Shown piece by piece: positions 1 to 15,000 of a stretch of DNA of 64,000 bases (position 1 is its first letter; every line of letters begins with the position of its first letter). A program made the translations under genes and the position numbers. Below the pieces are notes generated by a model that had not been told where the DNA came from, did not search any database, and worked only from the letters and a program-made list of their open reading frames with translations. This stretch comes from Rotaria sp. Silwood1 (Eukaryota > Rotifera > Eurotatoria > Philodinida > Philodinidae), in the NCBI GenBank assembly GCA_905250075.1, contig CAJNOP010000012.1, positions 992,001 through 1,056,000 on the forward strand, written 5' to 3'.

Positions 1-82
1 TTTTGCTTTTTCGCACAACAGAAATCATAAATGACTATTGAATTCGAAAGGATTTAAAAAAAAGAATTATCCGTTTTTATAG

Positions 83-3000
83 AGAAATAAAACCGATCAA
101 CATTTATCTACGGGAAGTCTTCAATTATCTGGTTTAATAATTCGTGGTCATGCAATGCTTTCTCATGAAGGTTTACCACCCGAACGTGAAACTCTTGAAT
201 ATGCATGGCAAATGGAAATTTTACTTGGTAAAATATCAGCTCGTGTAACAACAATTCAAGTATTTGAAAAAAAAACAAATTGATTTTCTATTAAAAATAA
301 AGTCAAATTTTTCTCTGTTTTAATAGATTGAAAAAATACTGGCATTTTTAAAAAATTTTTATTTACAAATAATGGAAGATGAACATACATTGATACGTTC
401 ACCTGTTATGGATAAAACAAAATGGATTGAAAAACTAAAATATGATGTACTTAGATTTAGTTTAGATTCAGTTGATCTTTGTATTATTGAGGTTGGAAAT
501 GCTCTTCATGCACAGGTGAGGAAATTTGTTTCATTTAAAGAGAATTAATCTATGATAGTTAAACTAAAGATCCATGCAGAAAGGATATAATATTTCAAGA
601 AGCGATTAAAAATATAGAAAAACTCATATATAAGAATACAGTTGATTAGGTTTTCTCCTTTTTTTTTTGTTCTCATGTAACTTACAAGAAAACATGTCCA
701 ATTGACAGGTGCTAATCGACTTCTTACTATAGTTACTAGTAGGTCTCGATGAGATTAAGATAAATTGGAGAGGTCTCTGGTCCATGGCTTACTGATAAAG
801 AGCTACGATCGTTTTAGTGAAATTATATCAGTTCCAAGATACTAAACTCTAAAACCAATATAGGCATGATCTCTTTCATTTAAAACAAACAAAATCAGGA
901 CTCTTTTCTTTTTTCAGCACCTGCTCATTAACGTAAGAGAACACATTTTTGTCCAAGAGGCCATTACAGACCCTTCATCAATAACTTTTCGTTCTAATAT
1001 ATAAACGATTTCCGTATTACGTTTTTGGAAGATCAAATAAAACGATGGCGAAGAAATGTTTCCCAAAATAGATAGAATATAAGAATCTTCTTGCTATTAT
1101 TTACAATAATTACATCATATTTCATATTTAAATCTTATAGAGATTATTCTAATAGTTTCTTTTTTCTGATTCTAGGTTGCACCAGTTCGTTTATGTATGT
1201 GTAATATGCATACAAGTTTATGTAACGAAAGTTTAACATTTAAAGTGGGTACTATTCAAATTCGTCAGTTACTTCGTCTTTATCCTGATTCATGGTTAGA
1301 AGCTGGTTCTATTCATATACCAGAATTACGTATGAATGCAAAATTTGATTGTCATTCTGCAACACAAATTAATACAATCGAACAAATGGAATTTCTTCGT
1401 CGACATGATCAACGAACACAAAGACTTCATTTTCTTTATAATACAAAATCTCAACAATCAACAGCAACAACTTTAAAACGACCATCAAATTTTGGTTTAC
1501 CAACAACTACTAATCTTCCATCATGTGCATGTCTTGGTGGTTCATCAAATTATTATACACTCGTTCAAGGTGAACAATTTTTTAAAAGTTCATTTCGTCT
1601 TAGTGAACAAACATCATTTGGACGTTCTTTATTTCGTCCTGATCTACATGTTATACATTCACATTCTATATTTCAACATAAATATGATTGGAATACTTAT
1701 CAACATTCAACTGTGTCAAATGAACAATTAACTAATGAAGAACCTTTTTATCCTTTTGATTTTTGTGCACAACAAAGTCAATTTAATCAACAAGAACTTC
1801 ATAGTTCTAATCAAAATCATCTAGATTCTAATATACCTATGAATTTATATTCATTTCCACGATCAAGTTCTATATCACACACAAAACATAAATCATCAAA
1901 TGAAATCAAATCTCATAAACGTTCATCATTATCAATACCATTATGTAGTAATGTTACTGATGATTCATCATCAACAACAACAAGTGATACTTATTTAACA
2001 CCAACTGAATATTTATCATTAAATAATTCAAGACAAATGAGTTTAAATAATACAAATAATACTCTAGAACCATTATCATCAACTGATATACAACGTCAAT
2101 TATCAACAAATTCATCATCCATACCTGCACATTTTAATTTATTAACAAAATCTTCAGATGAAGAAGAAACTGTATCAATAACATCTTCAGACTCATCATC
2201 AACAGATTCATTAGCAGCTTTCGAAGAAATACTTCAAAAACAACAACCCGAAAAATCAATACCGAAAAAAGTACATAGAAAATCGAAAAATACTAACAAT
2301 TAGAGATTCATACAGAACAGAATTAAGTATTATTCTTAAGAGAAAATCAAAAACCAAATTTGTTGGAATTAGTTTAAGATCAATACAGTGAAAAGACATC
2401 TAAAGGAATATTCAAACGTGTGTTTTGTCCTTGTCGTTGCTAAGATGTTTGTAGAGCGAAGAAGCTCCAAATCTCTATCCCTATACTCTAACCATTTTTT
2501 TTAAACAATGATTCATAAAATGTTCATTTTACTAAGGTTGTTCTAGTTTATGTAAGTCAAAAAATGTGTTTACAGTTCAGTAGGAAGTGCTCGATAGAAA
2601 TCCAGAGTGTTCAAATTATAGAGGTGATTATAATAGAAGTTTCTAAGATTAAACATTTAGGAATTGGACAGTACTGTTATATAGAAAGATTAAAAAAAAG
2701 ATAGTAGTTTTTAAGAAGAAAAATCTATGCTTTATTTTTTAAAATGTTTTAAATGAATCTAACAGACAAAAGTTTCATTTACAATATTCGGATGAAAAGA
2801 GAAACGCTGTTCTGTTCCTGCTAAATCTGCCCTAGGGAAAGATCATTTAATCTCATTTGAATTAATTAGTATTGAAAAACGATGACAAACAAATAATGCT
2901 AAACATAAGAATTGGTGTTGATGATCTCTTTGGAATGATAATGGATTCGATTATTTAGAAATATCTTCAATATGCATTATCAAATTTTATTCGAATTCAT

Positions 3001-6000
3001 AGTTGTTAAATGTCATCTTTGCAATTCGTTCCACTGCATATGTTTGCTGATTAGAAATAATCATTTCGTGAAATAAAACTTTGATATCAAAGAAAGAAAA
3101 GTACGCAGATCAGATAGTCTGTTTTTTCAAGCGATCTACCTCTCATAGGCAAATAGACCTAGTAGGCTAGTTACAGCTCTGCTAAGAACTCTAGTTTGTT
3201 ATTAGAAGAATGTATAGATTTAAGTATCTTTACATGATTCTCTAACGGATATAGCATGTATATAATTAATTGAGTATTATTGGATTTTGTTTATGAAAAG
3301 TAAGATTCACTAGAAGGTAAAAATGCAAATATTTTTCTTCTTAGTTGTTAATTAGCATTCTGTATTGTCATTTGAAATCAATAAACTTCATTTTGGATGC
3401 ACCAAAAATCGTTACGCATCTAATATTTTGAGATATATGAAATATAATCTCTAACAATGGAGAGCTTCCATCATGAATATGATTATTAAAAACCCAAAAA
3501 ATAAAATAATTTATTTTCTCTCTAGAATGGTTCATCAAGTGTTGAATACAAATCATTTCCTCCACTTTCATTACGCAGTGCATCATGGATTAATTTAAGT
3601 AATCAAATGAAAATGCCTATACCAAAATCTCCACTATTATGTACAACATATATTCGTTATCTATCTCATTATCGTTCATCAACTTGGTCAAATATACCTT
3701 CATATCCTCCATTAATTCAACAAGATCAAATAAATCATCAGCCATTACTTGATTTTAATTGTGTTTCACAAGGTTTTTTATGTTCATTTTTATCTGAACC
3801 TATATCTTCAATACAATCACGTCAACAACATTCAACATTTTATCGATCACGTTCAACAGCAACACCAACAATGCTTTCATTTAATTCATCCAGTATGATT
3901 TCAACTGAAAAAGAAATATGTCTTCGATTTATTAGTTCATTAAATATACTTTTAACACCTCTTATGCTTGAATGTTTAACAACATATATTGAAAAATGGA
4001 AAACATATGATTTACATCCAATGTCTATTCTTGATGGTCTTCATTTTCAAGCTCAAACAAAATCAAATTTTCCATCAACATCAATTGATTTATCATCAAC
4101 GAAAATTTCATTACAATTACCAAAAATAAATATCTGTTTATTACAAGCTGGTCTAGCAGAAGATCATGTTCAATTAACTGAATTACAAACACCAGTTGAT
4201 ATTGTTACAATGTCATTATTTGCTTTATCATGTAAACAAATTCAAATGGAAACAATTTTATCTAAACGTGATCAATCAACAGCTGGAATTTTTAAAATTC
4301 AATCAATAACAGGACAATTTCGTCGATTTGAAAATAATTTTTCATTAATTGAAAATGTTAATATTCATGCTATACAATCTCAACGTTGTCGTTTACAATT
4401 TCATATACCAAATGATACTCAAACACATTTACCAATTGGTAACAATAGAAGAAATATTGGTTTTGTTATGAATGAATTTGGTTTACAACGACTTTGTTTT
4501 AAATTAATTAATAATGCAGCTAAACAACAACAAGAAAGAACACATTCTATGGCAGTTATGACACAGATTAATGAAACACAAACAAGTAAATCATCAACTA
4601 AACATAAATCAAAAAGAAAACGCTCATTAGAAGTAAGTTTATAGGATCTTGTCTTCTTGTCATGATCTTTGACTAGTATCTCTCATAGTTTATGTGAAGC
4701 CCAATGTTGCTTCTCCACTTCAGCATTCCTTTTTGAATTATGTTTCACAAAAAAAAAGTTAATTTTTAATAATTACTGAATGTAGTGTTAATTGTTATTG
4801 TTATCTGTTGAATTATTCATGAGTGAAATTTCAAAATTGAATAATGCGCATTTTGATCTTTCGTAAAAATTGAAATTTCTGTTTCAATTTTTTTTTAACC
4901 AAAATTTGTTATGAGATTTTCTTGAAAATCACCGATTACATTTCTATAGACTATAATTTGAAAATCTTTGAAATCTTTAGCCATTACTTCCATCTCCTTC
5001 AACGCCTGCTCCAACAGCCATAGTTCCATCAACACCAACTTCATTATCAAGTAGTGTGTTCGATGGTTCAATTGATCATGTATGGATATCATTTCCTGAA
5101 CCTCCACGTCATACACATTTAACATCAAATTTACTCAAACGATCACATGTTAGTACATTAACTACTACACAAGAAATTCCAATACAAAAAAAAAATCTTT
5201 CTTCATATACTCGTTATGATTGGAATTTTCTTTCAACATTATCATCAACTGTTCTCGGTTGGTTTTGTGTTATTGATCGTATAAAAAAACCTTGTAAAAA
5301 ATTTCTTAAAAAACGTGAAAAACGTCTTGATGCTGTTTTAGCTTATTTTCTTATTGAAACAATACCAGTATCAACATTAACACAAAGTAAATTATATAAA
5401 TTATTTACACCTAAAACAAAATATCTTCTTTCACATCCTGTTTGTCAACTTGTTGCGGAATTTCGGCAACGTTTTAATAAAAATACACAAGTTAATATTA
5501 ATCTTCAATCAAATATAGTACCAGAAATAGAAATATTAAAACGAGGTATACGTGAATCATGTCGAGCTTGGGCTCAAACATATAAACTAGAAGCACAAAC
5601 AAATATGCGTGTACGTCGAATAGTAACATCATCACCTATTAATAGTATATTATTAACAAATAATACTGGTCAAGAACAAATGACAGATGTTAGACAAACA
5701 CCAACGATGGTCAATCGTTTTCAACATCTTCTTGGACATGACTCTCTTGTAGAACAACCATCAGTTAAATCAAAACAACATCAAAATGGAATAGATAATA
5801 CAACGACATCGAATTCAACTATTCGAAAACGTATAGCAGTAAATAAAACTCGATCGAGTCCGAGTAATAAATATACAATGATTGAAATGAATAAGATACC
5901 ATCATCAGTACCAGAACGTCGACGTACACCTAATTATTTAGGTAAAAATTTATTTTTTTATTTTTTTTTTGTATAACTCAAAAATATCATTGTAATCAAC

Positions 6001-9000
6001 ATGATTACTAATGTATTACAATAGTATTCGTTCATCTCTTGTTTAAAGTAGATATTTAAGAAGAAGAAAAAACAATTAACCTCAATAATATTAATTTTTT
6101 AATGCACAGAAAAAGGGAAAATTTTTCAACGAAGTCTATCGATAAAAATATAAGTGTAACACAACACTATTCAATATCTTGAATAGTTTCAAATTTCTGA
6201 TCGTTGAGTTGCAAATCGATCGATAAACCTTGATTTGAGTTGGACTACTAATATAGTGAACGCTTGTTATCTTAGTTCATTTATAGTACTAACGAAATAT
6301 TCTAGTATTCATGAAATATTTTTTTTATAATAATAATCGACTAAATTCCATGGGAAGAATTCAGTTTTTTTATCAAACCCATTCCAGCTATTTCCACTGG
6401 TGATTTCGCTCTAATATGCATGTGTAAGCATGAGTGTATATCTAAATTATTATAGCACAATCCACAGGTTATGTAAACGTAGCGTTTGATCAAGGTAAGA
6501 TTTTCACATCGATAAGACAAGAGAAATTCCTGCTAATAAAATCAAATCAATCACCGTTTGCTTTAAAAAAAAACTTCATGCAAGTTCTATGCTTATTTTC
6601 ATGTACATTCAAAAAACGATCCATATCAAATATGTACCTGCAATGAATATATTTGCATGATTTCTATGCTTTAAATTGAAACGACAACAATGCAATATGC
6701 ATATATATTAATTTATTCATTTTTGTTTTTTTTTTGTTTGTTTATAAAAGGTGATGCTCTACGACGTTTTGAACCAACTGCTAATGTCAATAATACAGCC
6801 GGTTATAAACTATTAAATACTGATGTGAATGAATTAGATTTTGAACGAAATGCAAATAATACTCGATTAAATAATCGTAAACATAATGATTTCTATAATG
6901 GAATAACTTATTATACAGATGCTAGTTCAGTTGAAGAATTATTTAAAATATTACTTGAATATGCGGGTGTAGAATTATCAGTTACATCATCCATTGAACC
7001 ATTATTTGAAAAATTAGGTCAAACTGTTTTAGCATCAGCACAAATAAAACAATTTGATGTTAAAATTTTACCAAATGAACTTATTAATGATTCTCAATTA
7101 ATAGAATCAAATCCATCTGTTGAATTATCTATACTTGGTGTAACAAATTTAAATATTCATAGTGTTTGTAAACAATCACTTGAACATAATGAATTACATT
7201 CAGCTAATGTTCAAGCTGGTATACGTGTACAACGTGTTAAACAAGAATTTAATTTATCATTGTTACGTCTTGTTTATCAATTTTATACAGTTGTTGGTAA
7301 TGCATTTGAATATATAAGTATGGATGAAATAGGTAAAACAGATACAAATATTTTTCAACAACAAAATGATCCATTAATAAACTATTCACGAACAACTACA
7401 ATAAATGATATTGATAATTTTGCTCAAAGATCTTTTCAATTAAATACTCTTCTTATTAATAATAATGATTTAATTAGTACAGAAAGAGAATGTTGGAAAA
7501 AATTACGTGAACTTGTTGCTATATATCAAACATCAACTGATATAAAACAATTACCAACAATATCTAAACACCAAAGAAGTGTATCAGATTTATCAAATGA
7601 TGATAGTTTAGAAGAAGGCAAAAATATACCATTTCAATTAATACCAACAAAGAATGTTATAACAAATGAAACACTTTTATTGTCAGCCTTTGGTTGGTTA
7701 ATTATTGATGAAATAAATTATACAGCTTCATTAGGTGGTCTTAAAGTTGATGGTCGTATGGGAAAAGTTCAAGGAAGTATTTCATTATCCCAAAGACTTC
7801 GAGCTTTACAAGCAAATACAAATCATCATAATTCAAAAAAGTAAACAAAAAAAAAACTTCTATTTCACCACTGATTAAATATACTTAGAATACATACTGA
7901 AAGTAGTTGCAGTAGAAAAAAAGAAATACAAAAACTTATTTTCATAAAGTTTTTATTTCATTAAATGCTCGAAATAATCGTCCTGGTTATTTATACATTC
8001 AGTTGTATTTGTTGAATTCATTTATTGAAATTTTTTGTACTCTTCATTATTCGAAGGATTGATGAAATTAATTACAACATAATATAACTTTCTTTCAATC
8101 ATTTATGGTGATGAGTCCCTTGTCGATATCATTCCTTACGTTGATCCTTTCCGAATATATATCATATATATATATGTCTTAGGTATCATCTCAGAATATT
8201 GCTGAAAATATATGTTGTCGAATTTCAGTAATATTCATTTCGATGATGTGATTTTCAGCAAAAATGCATACTGATCTTAGTTCGAGAATGATCAGATATG
8301 ACAAAAACATATAGCATTGTTTAGATTATCAGATCATACAGAAAGAAAGTTTCTTTAAACTTTTTTATACGAAAATAAAATTTGTTATTTTTTTTTCTAT
8401 AGTACCTTTTTTTAACTCGAATTGTTTCATATAGATATGATGGATCATTAATTGTTCAGATTGGTTCAACTTCTCTTTCTCTTAAAGAAACACTTTCAAC
8501 TTCTTCAGATACTCATCTTAACAATAGTACTTCTCGTTTAAATGAAACAGCTTCTAATACATCATTATCAACTCGACAAATATCTGTACTTGATATTATT
8601 GTTGGTAAATCTCGAGCATTAACATCTCTTCAAACTCGTAGTAAGAATTTAAGATTAAGTGGTGTAACAAATATAGGTACAATTGCCATGGATGTTCCAT
8701 TACGACCACAAGAAGTTCATGATTTAGTTAATCGTGCAGGTCGTTTAATAACCTCATATGTTCAAGAATTTCTTCCTGGTGATACAGAAGAATCATCTAC
8801 AGTATTATCAAAAACAAACGATGAATTACAACAAATAAATACCAATGTAAACAATACAATTCAAGAAATCAATCTACCAACAACAACTGAACAAATTCCG
8901 AAAAATAAACGTTTACATATTCATCGTAAACGAAAATTATCATCACATTTACCAGTTGATATATTACAAACTCAAACAAGTATATCATCATTACCAAAGA

Positions 9001-12000
9001 AACCTATATTTGAAGTTCATATAATAGCACATTGTCAAGGAATGACATTTTCTACAACACTTTTATCAACACTTAAAGCTCAATATAAAATTGGTATTGT
9101 TGAAGGTGTTGCAAATCTTGGTTCAACAAAATCACGTTTTACTGCTGTTGTTCATGAACATGCATTACATTTTTTAAATAATAATAATAATAATACAAAT
9201 AATTTACATCAACTTCCAACAGTTAGTTCAGATAATCATGTACGAATTGATTTTCCACAAATACGTTGTTATGGAAATTATATTATTGAACAAGAAGAAC
9301 ATAATCAATCAAAAGCACATTTAAATCTTCGTACAAATATTGATTTACTTAAATTAACCATAACAGCTGATTTTCTGGCACAATTAGTTTTTGTTTCAAA
9401 AGTAATTATACATGAAATAAATGAAATACTTGGTAAAGTATCAGGTGTTGATCAATTTCAATTTCAAACAGCTGAATCAAAACCTAAAGATAAAGATTTA
9501 ACAATATCAGATAATAATGATAATGATTTTAATGAGGATGAAGATGAACAAGAAAAAATATCAACAACACCATTTATATATAAAATAAATATATCAATGA
9601 AAGGTTTTCAAGTTATTGGACAAACACCATCAGATACAGTTGTTAAATTTGAAAATGGTGATAAAAAAGTACCAATATCTATTAAATTAACCAATTATGA
9701 TGAACAAAATTCATTATTATTATATAATAAATCATTAATTAATGCTTTATTAAATATTAAACTTAGTTTAGGACAATTATTACATACTGGAAATTTTCAA
9801 GATGCAGCTTATTTTAAAACAAAATTACTATTAAAGAATTCTTTTCAAGTAAGTTATATGAAATATCTTGAAAAGCACAAATTTTATCAAAGAATTCTAC
9901 CTAATCTTAATGAAAATTTCTCTAATCGACTTCCAATCACATACTCACATAAGATTAGAAATTAGTGTTACATCGAACAGTGAAACATTAGAGACTTTGG
10001 GAAAGCCTGTCGAGTTCGAATTCAAAAATTTTGGTCCCGATGGGTTCTGGATTTCTGGCTCGAGCTATTTAAAGAAAATCTGAAGTTCGCTATTTTCCAT
10101 TTCAAGTTGTACTGAATAAAATAGCTAAAAGTATACAGGACGAACTTCGACTGATCATTGTTTCATTATACTTCAATCAATATCTTTATTCTATATCCTA
10201 AATGAAATAACCGAAGAGGAAACAATGAACTTATTTTTTAATGACTGTTGAGAACCTGTTTCGCTATTTCTGTACTAATGTTCAAACTTTTCTTTTCGGT
10301 TAAGATTGAACAACAATCAATAAATTTTGTGAAAAAGTCCAAAAACTGTGCTTGTGTAAAGCGCAATAATAGTTTTGTCACAGTTTTTAATTTATATCTT
10401 GAAACAGCTTCAACTCAAAATTCTTGTATAGCACTGAATAAGATACTACAATAAGCGAAATCTCATCTATGTGTTTTTGTTAAAAAGCTACTTTCTATAA
10501 AAATCAGTATTTCTAAAAAAAATCATGGTTACAAAAACACGAAAGTTTGAAAATCTTTCATGAAAAATTAACTAGTCTGCTTTGCTTTACACAATTGCGT
10601 TTTTAAGTATTTTAAAACAATCTGGTGATAGAAGTCTAGTCTTACCTAGAAAGAAACTCTGCACAGATATCTAAAAGTAGCGAAGAATTCTCATTGTAGC
10701 TCCTATCAGCAGTCTTAAATTGGGCAAAAATGATTGAATATTTTCTGGTAAAACTTTCGTGTCATAAATTAACATTTTAAACGTTTTTCTTTTTGCTAAA
10801 GTCAAATCAAATAACTCTCTATTTTCTTTTAAGTTGGATGATCTCGAAAAAAAAGCTTATTTTCTTCGTTTAAATAAACCAAGTTTCTATTGGCAATCTG
10901 GTGCTATTGACAAAGGTAACTTTAATTAATTCTTCTTTGACATAAAGCAAAAAACAAACTTGCTTTTTTTCATTGATAGGTATTCTTTTTTGGCTAAATT
11001 ATAAAAATACTTATGATTATTGGAATGAACAACGTGGTGCATTTACAACTCCAACAACTGATTCAACACATATACGTTCATTAGTTAATGTTCAACCATT
11101 ACCAACAAAAAACAATGAACTTAATCTTATGTTTCAATTACATATTATAGATTTAGGTATTGCCATACCACTTCACCAAGTCGATCAACCAACAAAATTA
11201 TCAACAACAACAGATCATCAATCAAATCAAATTTTAAATCAACGACAAACAACAACAACAACATTAGATGAAAGTAGTGATTTTCTTGTATTTACACTTG
11301 ATCAAACGACAATATCTGCATGTTCATGTGGTGCTATTATAAGTTCCGGTTCATTTGAAGGTTTTTGTTTTCGTTTTGCAGAAAATTTTCAACAAACAAA
11401 TCCAAATTGGAAACCAACACCTTCATCAACATCATCAAATGTTATTTTAAATGCATGTTGTGTACCAAGTGGACAATATTTAATGCATTCACGTGCTAAA
11501 CATATTGCAAATTCAAGTAGTCCTAAATGGTTTTTAAATGTTCAATGGGATATGAAAGGTATTGATATAAACATTGATTCAGTTATAAGTAAACGTTTTT
11601 CACAATTAATACGAATAATAACTGCAACACAATTAATTGAACATGATAATCATAAAAATAATGATAATGATTTATCGAAAAATTCAAATTTAAATGATAT
11701 ACAAAATGCTAGTGCAATAAATATTAATGATAATAAAGATCCAATTGAAGATGATGAAAGAAGAAAAAGATTAGAATATGAATATTCTATATTAGGACAA
11801 AAAATTGCAACATTAAAGTAATATATGATTATCTTTTGATTTATAAAGCATAGTTAAAAAAAAAGAATTTTTTTACTCGGCTCTATGAAAATCTTTCATT
11901 TGAATGCAAGCGAACTGAGGCCACATTTCGAAAACTAAATAAGCCATTTCGCAGACAATTCTTGAGGATACAAAATATCGATCTAAAGAGTTTTCTAAGC

Positions 12001-15000
12001 ATGAGTCGGTTTTTCAAAAAAAATCAATTGACTATTCTTTGGCGACATAACGGAGTACGAATATAGAAATAAAAACAGTCTCTTATAATTGAGAATTTCT
12101 CGATGATGGAAAAACAAAAATTTTTATATTTCAGAACTTGATAGGTTTCCTTGAAAACCAGTGTTTTTGGAGTCTAATCTGAAAATTTCACCATAGATTC
12201 GGCTTTGTCCCGTAGAGTCTATGCTAAAATTTTGAGATTTATTTGAAGTATAATTGAAAAGATATTCCCTAATTCATTTTTATATTAATCAGTTAATTAA
12301 TTAACTCATTGGTTGATCCATTGGTTAATTAACCGGCCACTACCTAATTCTTTTATTAATTAATAGTCATCTGCAAAAGTTCACATTTTTACATATGTCT
12401 ATGCTAAATGAATTTATTCAGAAAAATAATCCTTGTAACGATTTCAAAGGTGAGTATGTCAAATTTGACTAAAATGGTGCATATGTCTAAGCATTATAAG
12501 AGAATACTTGCATTCAAATAATGGACTTTCGGAGAGCTGAGCGAATCTATTTCTCTTATGACTTCTGTGTTAAAAATGTGCTTATCATTATAGACGAACT
12601 CAAGCATCAGATGAAATTTTAAAACCTGAAGAAGCTCGTTATCAATGGTTAGAAAAAGAATTATTACAATCAGTTAAAACAGAAATACAACAAAAAATGA
12701 AAAAACAATCAAATAAGGTAAAATAATATTTTCATGAGATTAAAACGAAATTAAATCAATTATTTACATTTAATTTTACATAATCTACACAAACATTTAT
12801 TTGCTATTTAAGTTAACAGAAATGTGTCTAACATATACTAACAAATTCAATGCTAAACAGGATCAGCATGAAAGACATGCAAAACCTATTAAAACTATCA
12901 CACATATTATTCAATCAATTTTAGTCATAGATCAAACTTTGATAGAGTAAGACATAAAGCACAATTGTGTATCTTTGTCTTGCATCATATTGAATTTCAT
13001 TAATAGAATATCTAATCCTATATATCCTCAAGTATCAGTAGTTTCTCTTCTTTCATGTATCAAATGTATGAACCGTTGTCAATGATTTGTATTCTTAATG
13101 TTTCAATGAGAAATTCAATTAGAGTACAATAAAAAAAAAAAACTAAATTTTCTAGTCTGTACAGTTGCAACAACAACAAAGTCTACCAACACAAGAACAA
13201 CATGAATTATTTCGACGATCAACATTATTTAGGGTTCGCCTTTATTGTTTGACAATCAATGTTGTGTTGTTATTTTTATTTTTTATTTATCTATTCCCTA
13301 ACTATTACTATTATTATTATTCAACCTGCATGTTCTCTATACCGTGCACTTTGTTATAAGTGTTTTTTTAAAAGAAGATTATATGACTATAAACAGATGA
13401 ATTTTATCTTTATTCACTTATTACAGATAATATTGATGCTTTTTTTATTTATTTATTCATACATTTATAGTGTATAATGCTTGTTCTAAATTATTTGTAT
13501 TTATATCAAATATCGTTAAGAAAATCTTTTTTGTCAATTTAGACTTCACTTAATCGTGATCGTAATCGAACATTTCTATCAACATTAAGTGTGCCATATA
13601 ATAAACAAGTACAACTATCAGATAATAATCAACCATTAAAAGTTGCCCAGTAAGTACTCTTCATTTGATTTTATTTAGTAACAAAAAAGAAAAGAAATCC
13701 TAATACATCGATTAACATTTGTGTATATCTACGAATAGTGGACGCCGTTATTCTCTTATGTATGCAACTGCACTTGCCTCGTCGTCTGGCTTAGACCGTC
13801 GACGAATGTAATGAAAATCTTTATTCTATAGAACATAGTTTGTTGCTTGCTTAACTTATCTAAAATTTATATAAAATCATATTCAACTAATGAATATTTA
13901 TTTGAACATTAACATTGAGGTATATGGTAATAAGAATAAATAGATCAATGAAAGAATCTATGCATGATCTAATTCTTAAAAATTTTGGAAAAAAATTGAT
14001 GTATATCATCTATTGTTTATATTCAGATCGGAGTTGGTCATGCGTCAACCACAAATAAGTCCATTATCAATTCGTGAAGAAAGTCCAGAAAATGAAACAT
14101 CATCTACGCCAAGTCTTACTATGCGGTAAGAAATTTAATCATAATTTTCATAAACTAAATCTTTATATATTATTCTTCTAGAGAGAAAAATCCATTTGAG
14201 ACTATATTCTATAGGTATTCTTAAAAATAATGAATATAATCTATTGATTGGGAATAGAATAACCTTGTCCCCTTAACTGCTTTTAACATACATGAAAAAT
14301 AAATATTTAATAAAGTATGATTACTCGTTTTTTTGTTTGTCATTTTTAGTGTTTCATCTCAGGAACATGATGATAATCAATTAAGTCCTTCATCTACAAT
14401 AAGTAATCCAAATGAAATAACATCAACTCCAGCAGTTGATTTAGAATTAAATTTACAAATTCAAATAGCTAGTGGTTCTTGTAATCTTTATACACGTAAT
14501 GATCTTATTTCTCATACACCATTAACATCAAATTTAACTAAACAACAAAAACAAGCAGCACTAGTGTTAATTCAAACAATAAATAAAATTGAATATCAAA
14601 TATCACAATTTTCTTTACCAGGTGTCGATGTCGATGCACATTATAATACAAAACATAATAATAAAACAAATAATTCATTAAATAAACGAGCTAGTTTTTA
14701 TTGTCGTGCTATGATACAATCACCAACAACACCAATTATGGTTCATCCAATATTACTTGATTTTATTGAACAAACACTTGAATATGTGAAATTGCCACAT
14801 GAACAACAAAGACGAACAAATGTACGACAAGAACAAACACATGATCAAAGTTCAGATGATAATCATTTAGATAATATGTAAGTGAAATCAATAAACAAAA
14901 TAGAACGTTTTAATCAATAAGAATAATTCAATAATCTATTTCAAATAATGTCATGCTTCGATTAACTACAAATAACGCTTATTGTTGCGACTCGTTCAAT